Below, one piece after another: positions 27,416-36,428 of a DNA stretch of 64,000 nt. Location of the stretch: the NCBI GenBank assembly GCA_013141015.1, contig JABFRT010000027.1, positions 124,001-188,000 of the forward strand, written 5' to 3'. A model generated the notes under the pieces. That model made no database searches and was not told where the DNA came from. It saw nothing but the letters and a program-made list of their open reading frames with translations. The position numbers were made by a program, and so were the translations under genes. Source of the stretch: Hyphomicrobium sp. (lineage in GTDB: Bacteria > Pseudomonadota > Alphaproteobacteria > Rhizobiales > Hyphomicrobiaceae). Position 1 is the stretch's first letter. Each line of letters starts with the position of its first letter.

Positions 27416-28144
27416 ATGAGAAACTTGAAAATTCTTGTGTTGGCGTTCCTATCGCTGGTGTTTGCGGCAGCTGCGGCGCAAGCAATGACGGTCTCTCCGA
27501 TGCAGGTTGAGATGATCTCTACCGGCAAGCGCAGCCATGCCCAGGTTTCGGTGGTCAACAACAGCGACAAGCCGTTGCCGATCGAAGCAGTTGTGCACCG
27601 CTTGACCGTTGATGAGGCGGGCCACCCAAAAACAAGCAAGGGCGGCGGTGAATTTCTGATCATGCCGCCGCAAGCGATGATCGCACCCGGCGCGACGCAG
27701 AATTTTCGCGTTCAATGGCTTGGTGATCCGGCTCTCGCAAAAAGCCAGAGCTTCATGCTCTACATGAACCAAATTCCGGTCAAACTTCCCAAGTCCACGG
27801 CCGGGGTGCAAGTCGTGATGAGTATGGGCGTCATGGTCAACGTGGCGCCAGCGACCGGTGTGCCAGACATGAAAGTCGTCGCGACCGGCGTTGCCAAGGA
27901 TAAAACCGGCAAGCGTTTTCCGACCGTCACCGTTGAGAACACATCGAACGTTCACGCGCTGCTGCCGCAGGCTACGATCAATCTCGCGTCGGGCAATTGG
28001 GCGAACACGCTGACGCCGCGCATGATCGGCGACAGGATCGGCATCGGCCTGGTGCAGCCGGGCCAGCGCCGCAAATTCACTTTGCCGGTTGAGTTGCCGG
28101 CAACAGTTTCCAGCGTTCAGGCGAACCTGGAAATGGCCAAGTAG
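27416..28144 (+). CDS. Periplasmic pilus chaperone (PapD/CsuC-like)
   Basis: The 242-residue protein has a signal peptide (LKILVLAFLSLVFAAAAAQA), then two Ig-like domains. The first holds VSPMQVEMISTGKRSHAQVS and the subunit-binding strand FLIMPPQAMIAPGATQNFRV, where the chaperone anchors the pilin C-terminus. It keeps subunits folded and hands them to the usher. GAGGGA lies at 27407-27412 before the ATG at 27416. It is the second gene of the pilus operon. Confidence 0.88.
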   Translation: MRNLKILVLAFLSLVFAAAAAQAMTVSPMQVEMISTGKRSHAQVSVVNNSDKPLPIEAVVHRLTVDEAGHPKTSKGGGEFLIMPPQAMIAPGATQNFRVQWLGDPALAKSQSFMLYMNQIPVKLPKSTAGVQVVMSMGVMVNVAPATGVPDMKVVATGVAKDKTGKRFPTVTVENTSNVHALLPQATINLASGNWANTLTPRMIGDRIGIGLVQPGQRRKFTLPVELPATVSSVQANLEMAK

Positions 28145-28247
28145 CGTTGACGCCGCGTTTTAGTCCGCTTCCCAGTCCGGGAGTATTTCAAGTTGCGATG
28201 TTGTGTTTTGTCACGAGGTGCGCGTCTCTAAACCGGGGACTTAACAA

Positions 28248-30944
28248 GTGCAGCCCAGACGCCAATGCGCGAGCATGGTGGGGCGGTGGCGATTTTCGCC
28301 GCCGCCTTTTGCTGCATTTTGGGCTATCCTCATCTGCTCGATGATTGCGGCCGCTCCGCTGCGCGCAGATCAAATCAAATATGCCCAGGATCTGTCGCTG
28401 GCGCTGAACCCGACCGGCCGTACGGTGTCGTTCGAAGTGCCGCTCAAAGACGGCGATATCGGTCTGGGCGACATCACCATCCAGATCACGGCGGATGACC
28501 AAATTCTGCTGGAAAAGGCTGGATTTTTGCGGCGCGTGGCGCCCATCGCCGGTCAGGTGGTCAGCGACGCGATTGCAGCGCTTGGCGACGACGCCGGTTT
28601 TATCGGCATTGAAAAGTTCAATCAGACCGGTGTTGATGTGCGTTTCGATTCCGGTCTGCAGGAATTGCGCATTGCGCTCTCAGCCGATCAACGGCCGGCC
28701 GGCGATCTGAGTATGGGCCGGCGCATGGTGCAAAGCCCAAGTGCCAATCTCGTTCTTCCGGAGACGGTATCGGGATATTTGAACGTGATTGCCGGCGTGG
28801 ATCAGTTCTGGGGAACCGATGCAGCAACCGTGTCTCAGAGCGGTGACACGTTCGGCGGACGCCTTGAACTCGACTCTGCGTTGCGGATCGGCGGCGTTGT
28901 CGTTGAGAATCGCGGCGTCTACGACGGGCCGGTAGACGCCAACATCTGCCCGGTTGAAGCGACCTGTGTCTATGGCCATATGGCCGGTTTGAAGCGGCAA
29001 AGCTCACGCGTGATTTACGATATGCCGGCGGCCGAGCTGCGGTTGCAGGCGGGCGATACCGATGCGGTTGCGGTGCCGCTGCAGCGTTCGACGGAGGTGC
29101 TTGGGATTGCGCTCGAGAAGTCGGCGCGGAAGCTTAACCCGGCAGAGGATATTTCGTCGGCCGGATCGGGATCTTTCCGGCTGGACAGCAATGCCAGCGT
29201 CGATGTGATGGTCAATGGCGCCGTCGTTCAGCGCCTGCAGTTGCGCCCAGGAAATTATAATTTGCGTGATCTGCCGCTGACGACAGGCGCCAACGTCATC
29301 GAGTTGACGATCACCACCGAAGGTGGCGATCGTCAGCACTTGAAGTTCACGAGCTATTCCGATCAAAAACTGTTAGCGCCTGGAAGAAGCGAATGGGCGT
29401 TTGCGGCTGGTGTGCCGTCATACCTGTTCGACAATCAACGCACCTACGGCGAGGAGCTTCTGGCGACGGGTTATGGCCGGTATGGTCTGTCGGACGGCAT
29501 CACTGCAAATGCCGATCTGCAGGGCGACGCCGACGTAATCATGGGCGGCGCGGGCGTGGATTTCGAAACGCCATTCGGCATTTTCGGTTTGCATGGCGCG
29601 GTATCGGCCAGTGCGGCCGGTACGGATGGAGCGGTAAACTTCGAATGGAGCCTGGCCAATTTCAGCGGCCTGACCAGCGACTTGAAGGAAAGCCTTCATT
29701 TCGATGCAGAATATCGCGGCACGAATTTCCACACGCCCGGCGAATTTCTCAACGGCGCCGACGGCATCCTGTTCGCCGAATACAATTATTGGCTGCGTTT
29801 GAATGCATCCTATACCGTGCCGGTCACGCCCGACATCACAGCCACCCTTTCGGCGCGCTATCAATTTGGCGATAGCGACCGCACAAATTACTCGCCGTTC
29901 ACGCTGACGGGCGACCGCTATGGTGCTGACCTGACGCTGTCAGCGGCTGTCGGCGAGTCGGCGAACGCTAGTTTGCTGGTCGGATATTCGAACGAACTCT
30001 ACGAGCGCAATCTGGCTGAGAGCATTGAGAAGGATCCGGAATTCCGCATGGCATTGCGCTTCAATGTACGGCCCGATGACGCGACATCGATTTCAAGCGG
30101 CTACGATACGCTTGGCCAGCAAGCCCATATATCCGCCTATCGCGGTGGGTCGTCCGGCATCGATCACTGGGACACAAGCGTCGATGTGCAGAACCGGACC
30201 TTTGAAAAGACAGCCAGCGTCAATGCCGCCGCGGGATATCGCGGCAACCGCATTGATTTGCGTCTATCGCATTATGCCGACGCCGATGGCGTTTCGTTCG
30301 GCGGCTTCGATGGCACGACAACCCGGCAGCGGACATCTCTGCGGGCCGGCACGGCGATTGCTTTTGCAGGCGGCAAGTTTGCCATTGGCGCACCTGTGCG
30401 CGGCGGTGCGTTTGCCATCGTCGCGCCGCATGAAAGCATTGCCAATAAGGACATCATGGTTGGCGCGCCCGGCAATGAGCGGGCCGCTGCCAACGCTTGG
30501 GGCAATGCGCTGGTGACTGATATTCCGGCCTATATGCCAGGATCAATGCCGGTTGATGTCGATGATCTGCCGCTCGGCTACAGCCTCGGCAGCGGCGCAT
30601 TCGATACATTCGCGCCTTATAAAGCGGGTTACGCCATCGAAGTGGGCTCGGCCTATTCGGTCTCGGTTTACGGCACGCTTATGGCGGCTGACGGTCAGCC
30701 TGTCTCGCTGTTGACGGGCACTGCGTATCCGGCAGGCAACCCCGGCCGGCGCGTCAATCTCTTCACCAACGCTGAAGGAAAATTCGGCGCTGAAGGCATG
30801 GCACCAGGCCGGTGGATTGTCGAAATGGCTGGTGACAACGGCGCCGCAAAATATGTGATCGATGTGCCGCAAGACAGCAACGGCCTGGTTAAAGCCGGAA
30901 CACTCCATCCAACTCAAGACGCTTCCGGGGGAACTTCTCAATGA
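28248..30944 (+). CDS. Outer-membrane usher protein (CsuD/FimD-like)
   Basis: The 898-residue protein has an N-terminal signal (WAILICSMIAAAPLRA), an N-domain that binds chaperone-subunit complexes, and a long beta-barrel region. RVPLQRSTEVLGIALEK-like strands and a plug domain around DVMVNGAVVQRLQLRPGNYN lie at about residues 320-345, the conserved usher segment that continues into the LPLTTGANVIELTI type strand. The C-terminal beta domains end near VIDVPQDSNG. It secretes and assembles pilins across the outer membrane. The GTG at 28248 has GGGGA at 28235-28239; an ATG at 28275 is an alternative. It overlaps the next gene by four bases. Confidence 0.88.
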   Translation: MQPRRQCASMVGRWRFSPPPFAAFWAILICSMIAAAPLRADQIKYAQDLSLALNPTGRTVSFEVPLKDGDIGLGDITIQITADDQILLEKAGFLRRVAPIAGQVVSDAIAALGDDAGFIGIEKFNQTGVDVRFDSGLQELRIALSADQRPAGDLSMGRRMVQSPSANLVLPETVSGYLNVIAGVDQFWGTDAATVSQSGDTFGGRLELDSALRIGGVVVENRGVYDGPVDANICPVEATCVYGHMAGLKRQSSRVIYDMPAAELRLQAGDTDAVAVPLQRSTEVLGIALEKSARKLNPAEDISSAGSGSFRLDSNASVDVMVNGAVVQRLQLRPGNYNLRDLPLTTGANVIELTITTEGGDRQHLKFTSYSDQKLLAPGRSEWAFAAGVPSYLFDNQRTYGEELLATGYGRYGLSDGITANADLQGDADVIMGGAGVDFETPFGIFGLHGAVSASAAGTDGAVNFEWSLANFSGLTSDLKESLHFDAEYRGTNFHTPGEFLNGADGILFAEYNYWLRLNASYTVPVTPDITATLSARYQFGDSDRTNYSPFTLTGDRYGADLTLSAAVGESANASLLVGYSNELYERNLAESIEKDPEFRMALRFNVRPDDATSISSGYDTLGQQAHISAYRGGSSGIDHWDTSVDVQNRTFEKTASVNAAAGYRGNRIDLRLSHYADADGVSFGGFDGTTTRQRTSLRAGTAIAFAGGKFAIGAPVRGGAFAIVAPHESIANKDIMVGAPGNERAAANAWGNALVTDIPAYMPGSMPVDVDDLPLGYSLGSGAFDTFAPYKAGYAIEVGSAYSVSVYGTLMAADGQPVSLLTGTAYPAGNPGRRVNLFTNAEGKFGAEGMAPGRWIVEMAGDNGAAKYVIDVPQDSNGLVKAGTLHPTQDASGGTSQ

Positions 30945-31960
30945 CACGCATCTGCCGTTTGGTGCTCTCGATGCTCGCAGCGGCGTTAATGTCCGGACTG
31001 AGTTCTGCGGCGCATGCGCGGTGCACGATCAATGCGGCCGGCCTGTCGATTACGCCAGTGACCGCGAGCACCGGCGTCTACACGCCGCCGGCGGCGCCTG
31101 TCGCTCAGTCTGTAACATTCACAATCAGCGGCACGTACAATTCGACCAACAACACCTTTCCGCTGTGCGGCGTTGCGCTTTCCTTCAATCGCGCAAGCCT
31201 GCCGGCTACAATGGCGCGCTCTGGCGGCGGCGCAACGATGCCTTATACGATCCGCACATTGCCGGGCGGCGGCAACACGCTGCTGTTCACGGGTGGTGGA
31301 CTTCCGGCGGCTGCGAACACATTGCAAGTGTCGTTCACCCAGGCCGGAACCAACCTCACCAACCGGGCCTTCAGCATTACGATGACCGCGCATTTTCTGG
31401 CACAACCCGGTTCGCCGCAGGCGGCCGGGACCTACAGCGATGCACTGACAGCCCGGGTCTATCAAGTCCGTCAAGGAACAGGCGCGCTAACGCTGCGCTT
31501 GACCCGCGCGTTCACCGTCACGGGCACAGTCAACAAGGCCTGCACCATTGGCGGGCTGAGCACGCCGGGCATGGACACGGCAAATATTCCGGTCAGTGCC
31601 TTGGGCAGCGTGAATACCGCTGTGATCTCACGTTCCTATCTGACGGTGATCTGCAATGCGTTGTCGAACCTGCAAGTCACCTCGCAAGGCGGTGCCGTGA
31701 AGCGCGCCACAGCTGCACCATCCGGGTTCACACATCTGATCAACTATTCTGCAACGGCGACCTATTCCGGCGCGACATCGACGGTCAACACGGCAACCAT
31801 TTCGACAGCCGTTGGTCCGGAAGCCGGAAGCATCGGAACCACGAGCACGAATACGTCATCGGGGACAATGGCCGTGTCGATTACGCCGCAAGCGACGGTC
31901 CAACCGTTGGTGCAAGGCGACTACGCCGATACGCTCCGGATTCAAATCACACCGCAATAG
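30941..31960 (+). CDS. Two-domain SCPU protein, putative pilus tip adhesin (CsuE-like)
   Basis: The 339-residue exported protein has a signal peptide (SMLAAALMSGLSSAAHA) and two SCPU-like halves: about residues 28-180 (ending YSDALTARVYQV) and 185-339 (FTVTGTVNKACTIGG to YADTLRIQITPQ). In Csu-type pili the last gene encodes a two-domain tip adhesin, and the same order is seen here. The C-terminal half is the pilin-like domain and resembles the major subunit at 26.8 kb. Translational coupling to the usher is indicated by the ATGA overlap. Confidence 0.85.
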   Translation: MTRICRLVLSMLAAALMSGLSSAAHARCTINAAGLSITPVTASTGVYTPPAAPVAQSVTFTISGTYNSTNNTFPLCGVALSFNRASLPATMARSGGGATMPYTIRTLPGGGNTLLFTGGGLPAAANTLQVSFTQAGTNLTNRAFSITMTAHFLAQPGSPQAAGTYSDALTARVYQVRQGTGALTLRLTRAFTVTGTVNKACTIGGLSTPGMDTANIPVSALGSVNTAVISRSYLTVICNALSNLQVTSQGGAVKRATAAPSGFTHLINYSATATYSGATSTVNTATISTAVGPEAGSIGTTSTNTSSGTMAVSITPQATVQPLVQGDYADTLRIQITPQ

Positions 31961-31992
31961 GCTGGCTGGATGGAAATCGGGACGCCAGGCGC

Positions 31993-32026
31993 AAAAAAAG
32001 CCGGCCGCAAGATGATTGCGGCCGGC
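31993..32026 (-). terminator. Intrinsic terminator of the EF-hand gene
   Basis: GCCGGCCGCAA (32000-32010) pairs with TTGCGGCCGGC (32016-32026) around a 5-base loop. Seven A residues at 31993-31999 become a T-run on the minus strand, directly after the EF-hand gene. It may also stop the converging pilus operon. Confidence 0.88.
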
Positions 32027-32052
32027 TCAATGAGCGGACGAGAAGATAGCGG

Positions 32053-32442
32053 CTACTGCAGCAGCTGGAGAAGAGCAGCGCCTTCCTTGGTCGCGATTTC
32101 CTTGTCGTCAATCGTGCCGTCCTTGTCAGGATTGGCGGCGGTGAAGCGCGCTTCGATCATGGCCGCAAATTCCTTGGCATCGAGCGTGCCATCGTTGTCG
32201 GGGTCAGCCGTCTTCAGGCCAGCGGCGTCAACGCGCGCACCGAGTTCCTTGGCGTCGAGCGTGCCGTCCTTGTCGGGATCGAGCGTTGCGAACAGTTTGG
32301 CGCCGGCGGCCTTGGCTTCAGCCAGATCCATCGTGCCGTCCTTGTCCGGGTCAAACGCCTTGACCGACGGGGCTTCTGCAAATGCGGCCGAAGCCGAGAG
32401 CATGGCAGCGATAGCAACCGCTGCAGCTGTTTTGAAGTTCAT
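32053..32442 (-). CDS. Exported EF-hand calcium-binding protein with four loops
   Basis: The 129-residue protein has a signal peptide (about residues 1-23, ending ASAAFAEA) and four EF-hand loops at 31-42, 55-66, 80-91 and 104-115, each of the form DPDxDGTxDxxE (the fourth starts with Asn). Spacing is nearly constant at 24-25 residues, which suggests growth by duplication. The loops should bind Ca2+ in the periplasm. It is a single gene with its own terminator and a GGAGG-like site before the ATG. Its partner is unknown. Confidence 0.88.
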   Translation of the reverse strand: MNFKTAAAVAIAAMLSASAAFAEAPSVKAFDPDKDGTMDLAEAKAAGAKLFATLDPDKDGTLDAKELGARVDAAGLKTADPDNDGTLDAKEFAAMIEARFTAANPDKDGTIDDKEIATKEGAALLQLLQ

Positions 32443-32665
32443 GAGGTCCTCCTCAGTTGAGTCATCAGATGCGGCAGGATAATACTTCCCGGACTCACCA
32501 AGAATACCTCCCTATGTCACAGGGAATTTTTCCCGATTATGGGGCGGATGCCCCACTTTAGCCTTGCCTTATGTTTCGACGCGTCTCCTGGCGCTGGTTG
32601 TTTACCGGCTAGAATCGCCGGTACACTCCAATCTCTACTCTCCGCACCACTCAATGAGCGCGGCC

Positions 32666-32704
32666 AAAAAAATGCGCGCGGCCCACACTTGAGACGCGCG
32701 CATT
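32666..32704 (-). terminator. Intrinsic terminator of the SRPBCC gene
   Basis: AATGCGCGC (32671-32679) pairs with GCGCGCATT (32696-32704). Seven A residues at 32666-32672 give a T-run on the minus strand, after the gene ending at 32738. Confidence 0.82.
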
Positions 32705-32737
32705 GCGGCCAGTAGATTTGACGGTGCGCCCGGTGGA

Positions 32738-33262
32738 TTACTTGGCTGCACCCTTGGCTACAATTGCTTTGATGTTTTCAAGTCCCGACTTGAAAATGCC
32801 GTCAATCGTGGCACGTGCTTCCTTGTCTGGTTTGCCCTCGGCATCGAACACAGCAGACCAAGCGAAGTTGATTTCGTCTTCGTCGTCGTCGTCCGGGGTC
32901 AGCGCAAATTGCGCTTCGTAGTTTTTGACCGGCAGCGGGCTTTCAACGATCATATATTTATAGACGAATTCCTTCTGCTCAGTGAGCTTTTCCTTGATCT
33001 TGCCGCCGTCCTTCAGGGTCAACGTGCGGAATTGAACATCGCCTTCTTTGCTTTCTTCGCAGTTGGCGATTGCCGGATGCCAATCCTTGATCGAGCACCA
33101 CCCGCCGAATTGCTTCCACAGGCTGGCGCGCTCTTCGTTCATCTTCTTGGCATCGACTTTGATTTCAGCTTTCTTGCCGACAGCGAGGCTGGCGGCGTAT
33201 GCCGGAACGGCGACGGCAAGTGCGGCGGCCAATGCGGCGAGAAGTCGTGCCGGGGTTTTCAT
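32738..33262 (-). CDS. Exported SRPBCC-like protein
   Basis: The 174-residue product has a signal peptide (ARLLAALAAALAVAVPAYA) followed by a single domain with KKMNEERASLWKQFGGWCSI, VQFRTLTLKDGGKIKEKLTE and YKYMIVESPLPVKNYEAQF. This matches small START/polyketide-cyclase-like (SRPBCC) proteins with a hydrophobic pocket. Two cysteines near residues 56 and 68 (GGWCSI, IANCEES) could form a disulfide. AGGAG precedes the ATG at 33262, which fits the signal peptide; the open frame extends much further upstream without family features. Ligand unknown. Confidence 0.78.
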   Translation of the reverse strand: MKTPARLLAALAAALAVAVPAYAASLAVGKKAEIKVDAKKMNEERASLWKQFGGWCSIKDWHPAIANCEESKEGDVQFRTLTLKDGGKIKEKLTEQKEFVYKYMIVESPLPVKNYEAQFALTPDDDDEDEINFAWSAVFDAEGKPDKEARATIDGIFKSGLENIKAIVAKGAAK

Positions 33263-33720
33263 TTGGAACTCCTGGTCTGGATAGAATGTTGCTCTTGGCG
33301 ATGATCTTACGGCTTTGTGGTGCGGGCAGACGTGCCGGGCGAATGCCATTAGTCTGAATATCGATTTTTGGCTAGTTGCTCGGGTACGGGCCAGGAGCGC
33401 TCGCTGTTCACGAGCGCGCGGTCTATCTTGCCGCACCGCGGGCTGCCGGTGCTGAAATCGCAGGCAAAAGAGCTTGTAAGTCTTGCCCGCTGGGCTTGAT
33501 GGCGGGCGAAACTGAAGGAGGCACGGACCAAAATTCGCGATTAGCCTTGTAATAGCCTTAGAAAGGCACCATGTTCCTAGTGCCGGTTTTGGCCCGACGT
33601 TCAGGCCGTTTGCCCCAGCACAGCTGGGCGCTCGTTCAGAAAAAATCCAAACATCGACAATTTGTTTCAGCTGCGCGTGTGCGCGGCTGAGAGCCATTTT
33701 AAAAAAGCGAAAGAAAACCA
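33263..33720. other. Divergent intergenic region before the SRPBCC and cold shock genes
   Basis: This is 458 bases without a supported gene. The right part (about 33600-33720) is probably the long 5' leader usual for cold shock mRNAs. I could not pick out a certain promoter. Confidence 0.4.
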
Positions 33721-33930
33721 ATGCAACTCGGCACCGTAAAATTCTACAACGATCAAAAAGGCTTCGGCTTCATTGCGCCGGACAATGGCGGCCCGGACGT
33801 GTTCGTCCATGCGACAGCCCTTGAGCGCGCAGGTATGCGCAATCTCAGCGAAGGCCAGAAGGTCTCGTTTGACACGGAGAAGGACAGCCGCTCCGGCAAG
33901 ATGGCAGTTGGCAACATTGCGGCTGCCTAA
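33721..33930 (+). CDS. Cold shock protein, CspA family
   Basis: The 69-residue single-stranded nucleic-acid-binding OB-fold protein has the RNP1 motif KGFGFIAPD and the RNP2 motif DVFVHATAL, as in CspA-type RNA chaperones. It starts GTVKFYNDQ. It stands alone, with an AT-rich leader and an intrinsic terminator 35 bases after its stop. Confidence 0.95.
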   Translation: MQLGTVKFYNDQKGFGFIAPDNGGPDVFVHATALERAGMRNLSEGQKVSFDTEKDSRSGKMAVGNIAAA

Positions 33931-33964
33931 CGGCCCGCAGTCTAACCCATCTCAAGCTCGACGG

Positions 33965-33991
33965 TGGCCGCCCTTCAAGGGCGGCCATTTT
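33965..33991 (+). terminator. Intrinsic terminator of the cold shock gene
   Basis: TGGCCGCCC (33965-33973) pairs with GGGCGGCCA (33979-33987) around a short loop, followed by TTTT at 33988-33991. Confidence 0.87.
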
Positions 33992-34051
33992 CATTTGTGG
34001 TTATCGTGAGTATCGCGCGGGCGGCGCCTGGTTGATGCGCCACCCTGGCTC

Positions 34052-35380
34052 TCAGTCGCCAACGCCGAGGTCCTTGGCAGCAGCAATGATCTTGTCTTTC
34101 TCAGCGGGCGCATCGCTGAATACACCAACGGCCTTATCAAGTGCGGCTTTCGCTGCATCGGCGTCACCGAGAACCTTGCGTGAGCGGATCAGCTTGATCC
34201 ACCCATCCGCATCACGCGGCGATTTTTCGAGCCGGCTTTGCAAGCCATCGACCATGCCGCGGATCATGGCGGTGCGGTCTTGAGGTGACATCGCTTCCGC
34301 GTTCTTGACGTCGGCCGCGCTCGGTCCCTTGCCGGTTGCGGGGCCAGGCGCCTGCGCTGCCGCAGAACTTTCAGCTTCAAGTTTGCCGAGAATGCCACCC
34401 TTGGCGGCGTTTGGCTCAGGACGTGCCGGCAAGCGGTCTTTGATATCGACCTTCAATTCGCCAGCGAGGGTGGCGACGCGCTGGCGCACGTCGTCCACCC
34501 AAGGCTCGTCCGCCTTGGCGTCCTTGAGCAGCGCGATCCAATCGTCAAGTGCCGCAGCTTTCTGTCCGGTTTGCTCTTTCTTCATGCCGGCAAAAAAGCG
34601 GGCGCGTGGATCTTTTGCATCCTGCTTCAAGGCATCATCGAACAGCGCGGACGCTTCATCAGTGACCGTGCCGCCGGATGCGCGCACCAAGGCTTCGCCG
34701 CGAGCCGTTTTTAAAGCACCAATGGTTGGCGCTTGCTCGATTGCCTTTGCGTAGGCGTCCGCCGCTTCGCCATAGCGTTCCTGCGAAAAATATGACCAGC
34801 CGAGCATGCGCCAGCCGTCTGGATTGTTAGGGTTCTCTTTGAGGCGTGCGGCCAGCCGTTCGATCATTTCATCGACTGTGCCCGCGCCCGGCGCCGCTGT
34901 ATCTGACGATGCGGCGCTCTGAGGTGCCGGGGTGTCAATGTCAGGCTGCGGCATGGCGGTGCGCGGTGCGCCTGATGCCGTTTCAGGGTTCATGGTGGCG
35001 ACGCGCCCTGAAGCAGGTTGCGACGGCAGCTCCGGCCAGCCCATATTGACATAAAGAATGGTCGATCCAATGGCGACGGCGCTTGCGACGCCGATCGCGG
35101 CGTACGAGCGGTCTCCAGAGGGTTGTGCTTTTGCTGCCAACGCGGCGGTGCGTTCGGCCGCCAGAAGACGGCGTGCGATTTCCTTTTTCGCTTCTTCAGA
35201 TTCAGCGGCCTTGATCAGTCCGGATTTTTCTTCGCGCTCCACTTCCCGCAATTGATCGCGATAGACGTCGATGTCTTTGGCGGCGTCGGTTTTCCGGTCG
35301 TCAAGCCGGCGCAGAAACGGCGCCGCGACGGCGACAGCGGCGAGCGCCGTCAGCACGGTCAAAATAACCCACAACGTCAT
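34052..35380 (-). CDS. ccmI: Cytochrome c maturation protein CcmI
   Basis: The 442-residue protein has an N-terminal membrane helix, a short cytoplasmic loop rich in charged residues ([16 protein letters not shown]), a second helix at about residues 92-110, and a periplasmic TPR region ([37 protein letters not shown]). CcmI holds apocytochrome c for haem attachment by CcmF/CcmH. It is the last gene of ccmF-G-H-I and overlaps ccmH by four bases. Confidence 0.92.
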   Translation of the reverse strand: MTLWVILTVLTALAAVAVAAPFLRRLDDRKTDAAKDIDVYRDQLREVEREEKSGLIKAAESEEAKKEIARRLLAAERTAALAAKAQPSGDRSYAAIGVASAVAIGSTILYVNMGWPELPSQPASGRVATMNPETASGAPRTAMPQPDIDTPAPQSAASSDTAAPGAGTVDEMIERLAARLKENPNNPDGWRMLGWSYFSQERYGEAADAYAKAIEQAPTIGALKTARGEALVRASGGTVTDEASALFDDALKQDAKDPRARFFAGMKKEQTGQKAAALDDWIALLKDAKADEPWVDDVRQRVATLAGELKVDIKDRLPARPEPNAAKGGILGKLEAESSAAAQAPGPATGKGPSAADVKNAEAMSPQDRTAMIRGMVDGLQSRLEKSPRDADGWIKLIRSRKVLGDADAAKAALDKAVGVFSDAPAEKDKIIAAAKDLGVGD

Positions 35381-35886
35381 GATGCATTTCCTTCATTCAT
35401 CAAAGCTTCGACGCGGCGGCGTTCGTCCGCGGTCAGTTCGGCGGTGCGCTCAGCAGCGGGCGCCGTGCCCGGCTTGCGGAAAAAGCGCATGAACGCAAAG
35501 CCTGCAATCAGCAAAAAGATTGCCGGTCCAAACCACAGCAGCAATGTGTTTGTCTGCATCGGTGGTTTCAAAAGGACGAAGTTGCCGTAGCGTTCGACAA
35601 TGAAGTCGATGGCAGCTGCGTTGCTGTCACCTGCCTTCAATCTGTCGCGGACGAGTATGCGCAGATCCTGGGCGAGCGGCGCGTTTGAATCATCGATCGA
35701 TTGGTTTTGACAGACAACGCAGCGCAGCACCTGGCTGATCTCGCGGGCGCGCGCTTCCATCGCCGGGTCTTTGAGCATCTCGTCGGGCGTGACGGCGAAC
35801 GCTGCAGGCGCTGCCAAGCCGACGGTGACAGCCAACGCGGCCCCCCGCAGCACTGGGGCGATTGCGCGGCCTTGTTTCAATCTCAT
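35377..35886 (-). CDS. ccmH: Cytochrome c maturation protein CcmH
   Basis: The 169-residue protein has a signal peptide, the redox motif [16 protein letters not shown] with the CxxC pair, and one C-terminal membrane helix ([18 protein letters not shown]). It reduces the disulfide in apocytochrome c before haem ligation. It overlaps both ccmG and ccmI by four bases, so the set is tightly coupled. Confidence 0.94.
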   Translation of the reverse strand: MRLKQGRAIAPVLRGAALAVTVGLAAPAAFAVTPDEMLKDPAMEARAREISQVLRCVVCQNQSIDDSNAPLAQDLRILVRDRLKAGDSNAAAIDFIVERYGNFVLLKPPMQTNTLLLWFGPAIFLLIAGFAFMRFFRKPGTAPAAERTAELTADERRRVEALMNEGNAS

Positions 35887-36419
35887 GGGCTCTTCCTTAG
35901 GCTTGCCAGCAACGGTTCGAACACGTCTTGCCAGACATCATCAGTGACGGGGCCTGCATGCCGGTAGCGGATGCGCCCACCTTTATCGATGACGAAAGTT
36001 TCCGGCACGCCGGTCACACCCATGTCGATGCCGGTGCGCCCGGTCGGGTCGTCGCCAACGGCGAGATAGGGATTGTTGTGCTGCTTCAACCATGCGCCGC
36101 CTTGGCCGGGTTTGTCCTTCCAGTTGATACCGTACAGTGGAATGATCTTCTGGTTGGCAATCTTCATCAGGGTCGGATGTTCGAGGCGGCACCCGGGGCA
36201 CCACGAGGCGTAGACGTTGAGCAGCATAACTTCGCCCTTCAACGCGTCGCTCGATAATGGCTTCGGCGTGCCATCGACAGCCGCGAGTTCAAACTTCGGC
36301 GCCGGCTTATCGATCAGCATGGACGGCATTTTATGCGGATCGTTGGTCAAGCTGAGTCCAAGAGCGGCTGCAATTGTTGCAAACAGCATGACCGGTGCAA
36401 AGGCTGATAGTTTTGACAT
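35883..36419 (-). CDS. ccmG: Thiol:disulfide interchange protein CcmG/DsbE
   Basis: The 178-residue membrane-anchored thioredoxin-like protein has the active site ASWCPGC (Cys74, Cys77) and the cis-Pro motif [12 protein letters not shown]. It passes reducing power to CcmH for cytochrome c assembly in the periplasm. It begins 9 bases after ccmF and overlaps ccmH. Confidence 0.93.
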   Translation of the reverse strand: MSKLSAFAPVMLFATIAAALGLSLTNDPHKMPSMLIDKPAPKFELAAVDGTPKPLSSDALKGEVMLLNVYASWCPGCRLEHPTLMKIANQKIIPLYGINWKDKPGQGGAWLKQHNNPYLAVGDDPTGRTGIDMGVTGVPETFVIDKGGRIRYRHAGPVTDDVWQDVFEPLLASLRKSP

Positions 36420-36428
36420 CGATGCCTC

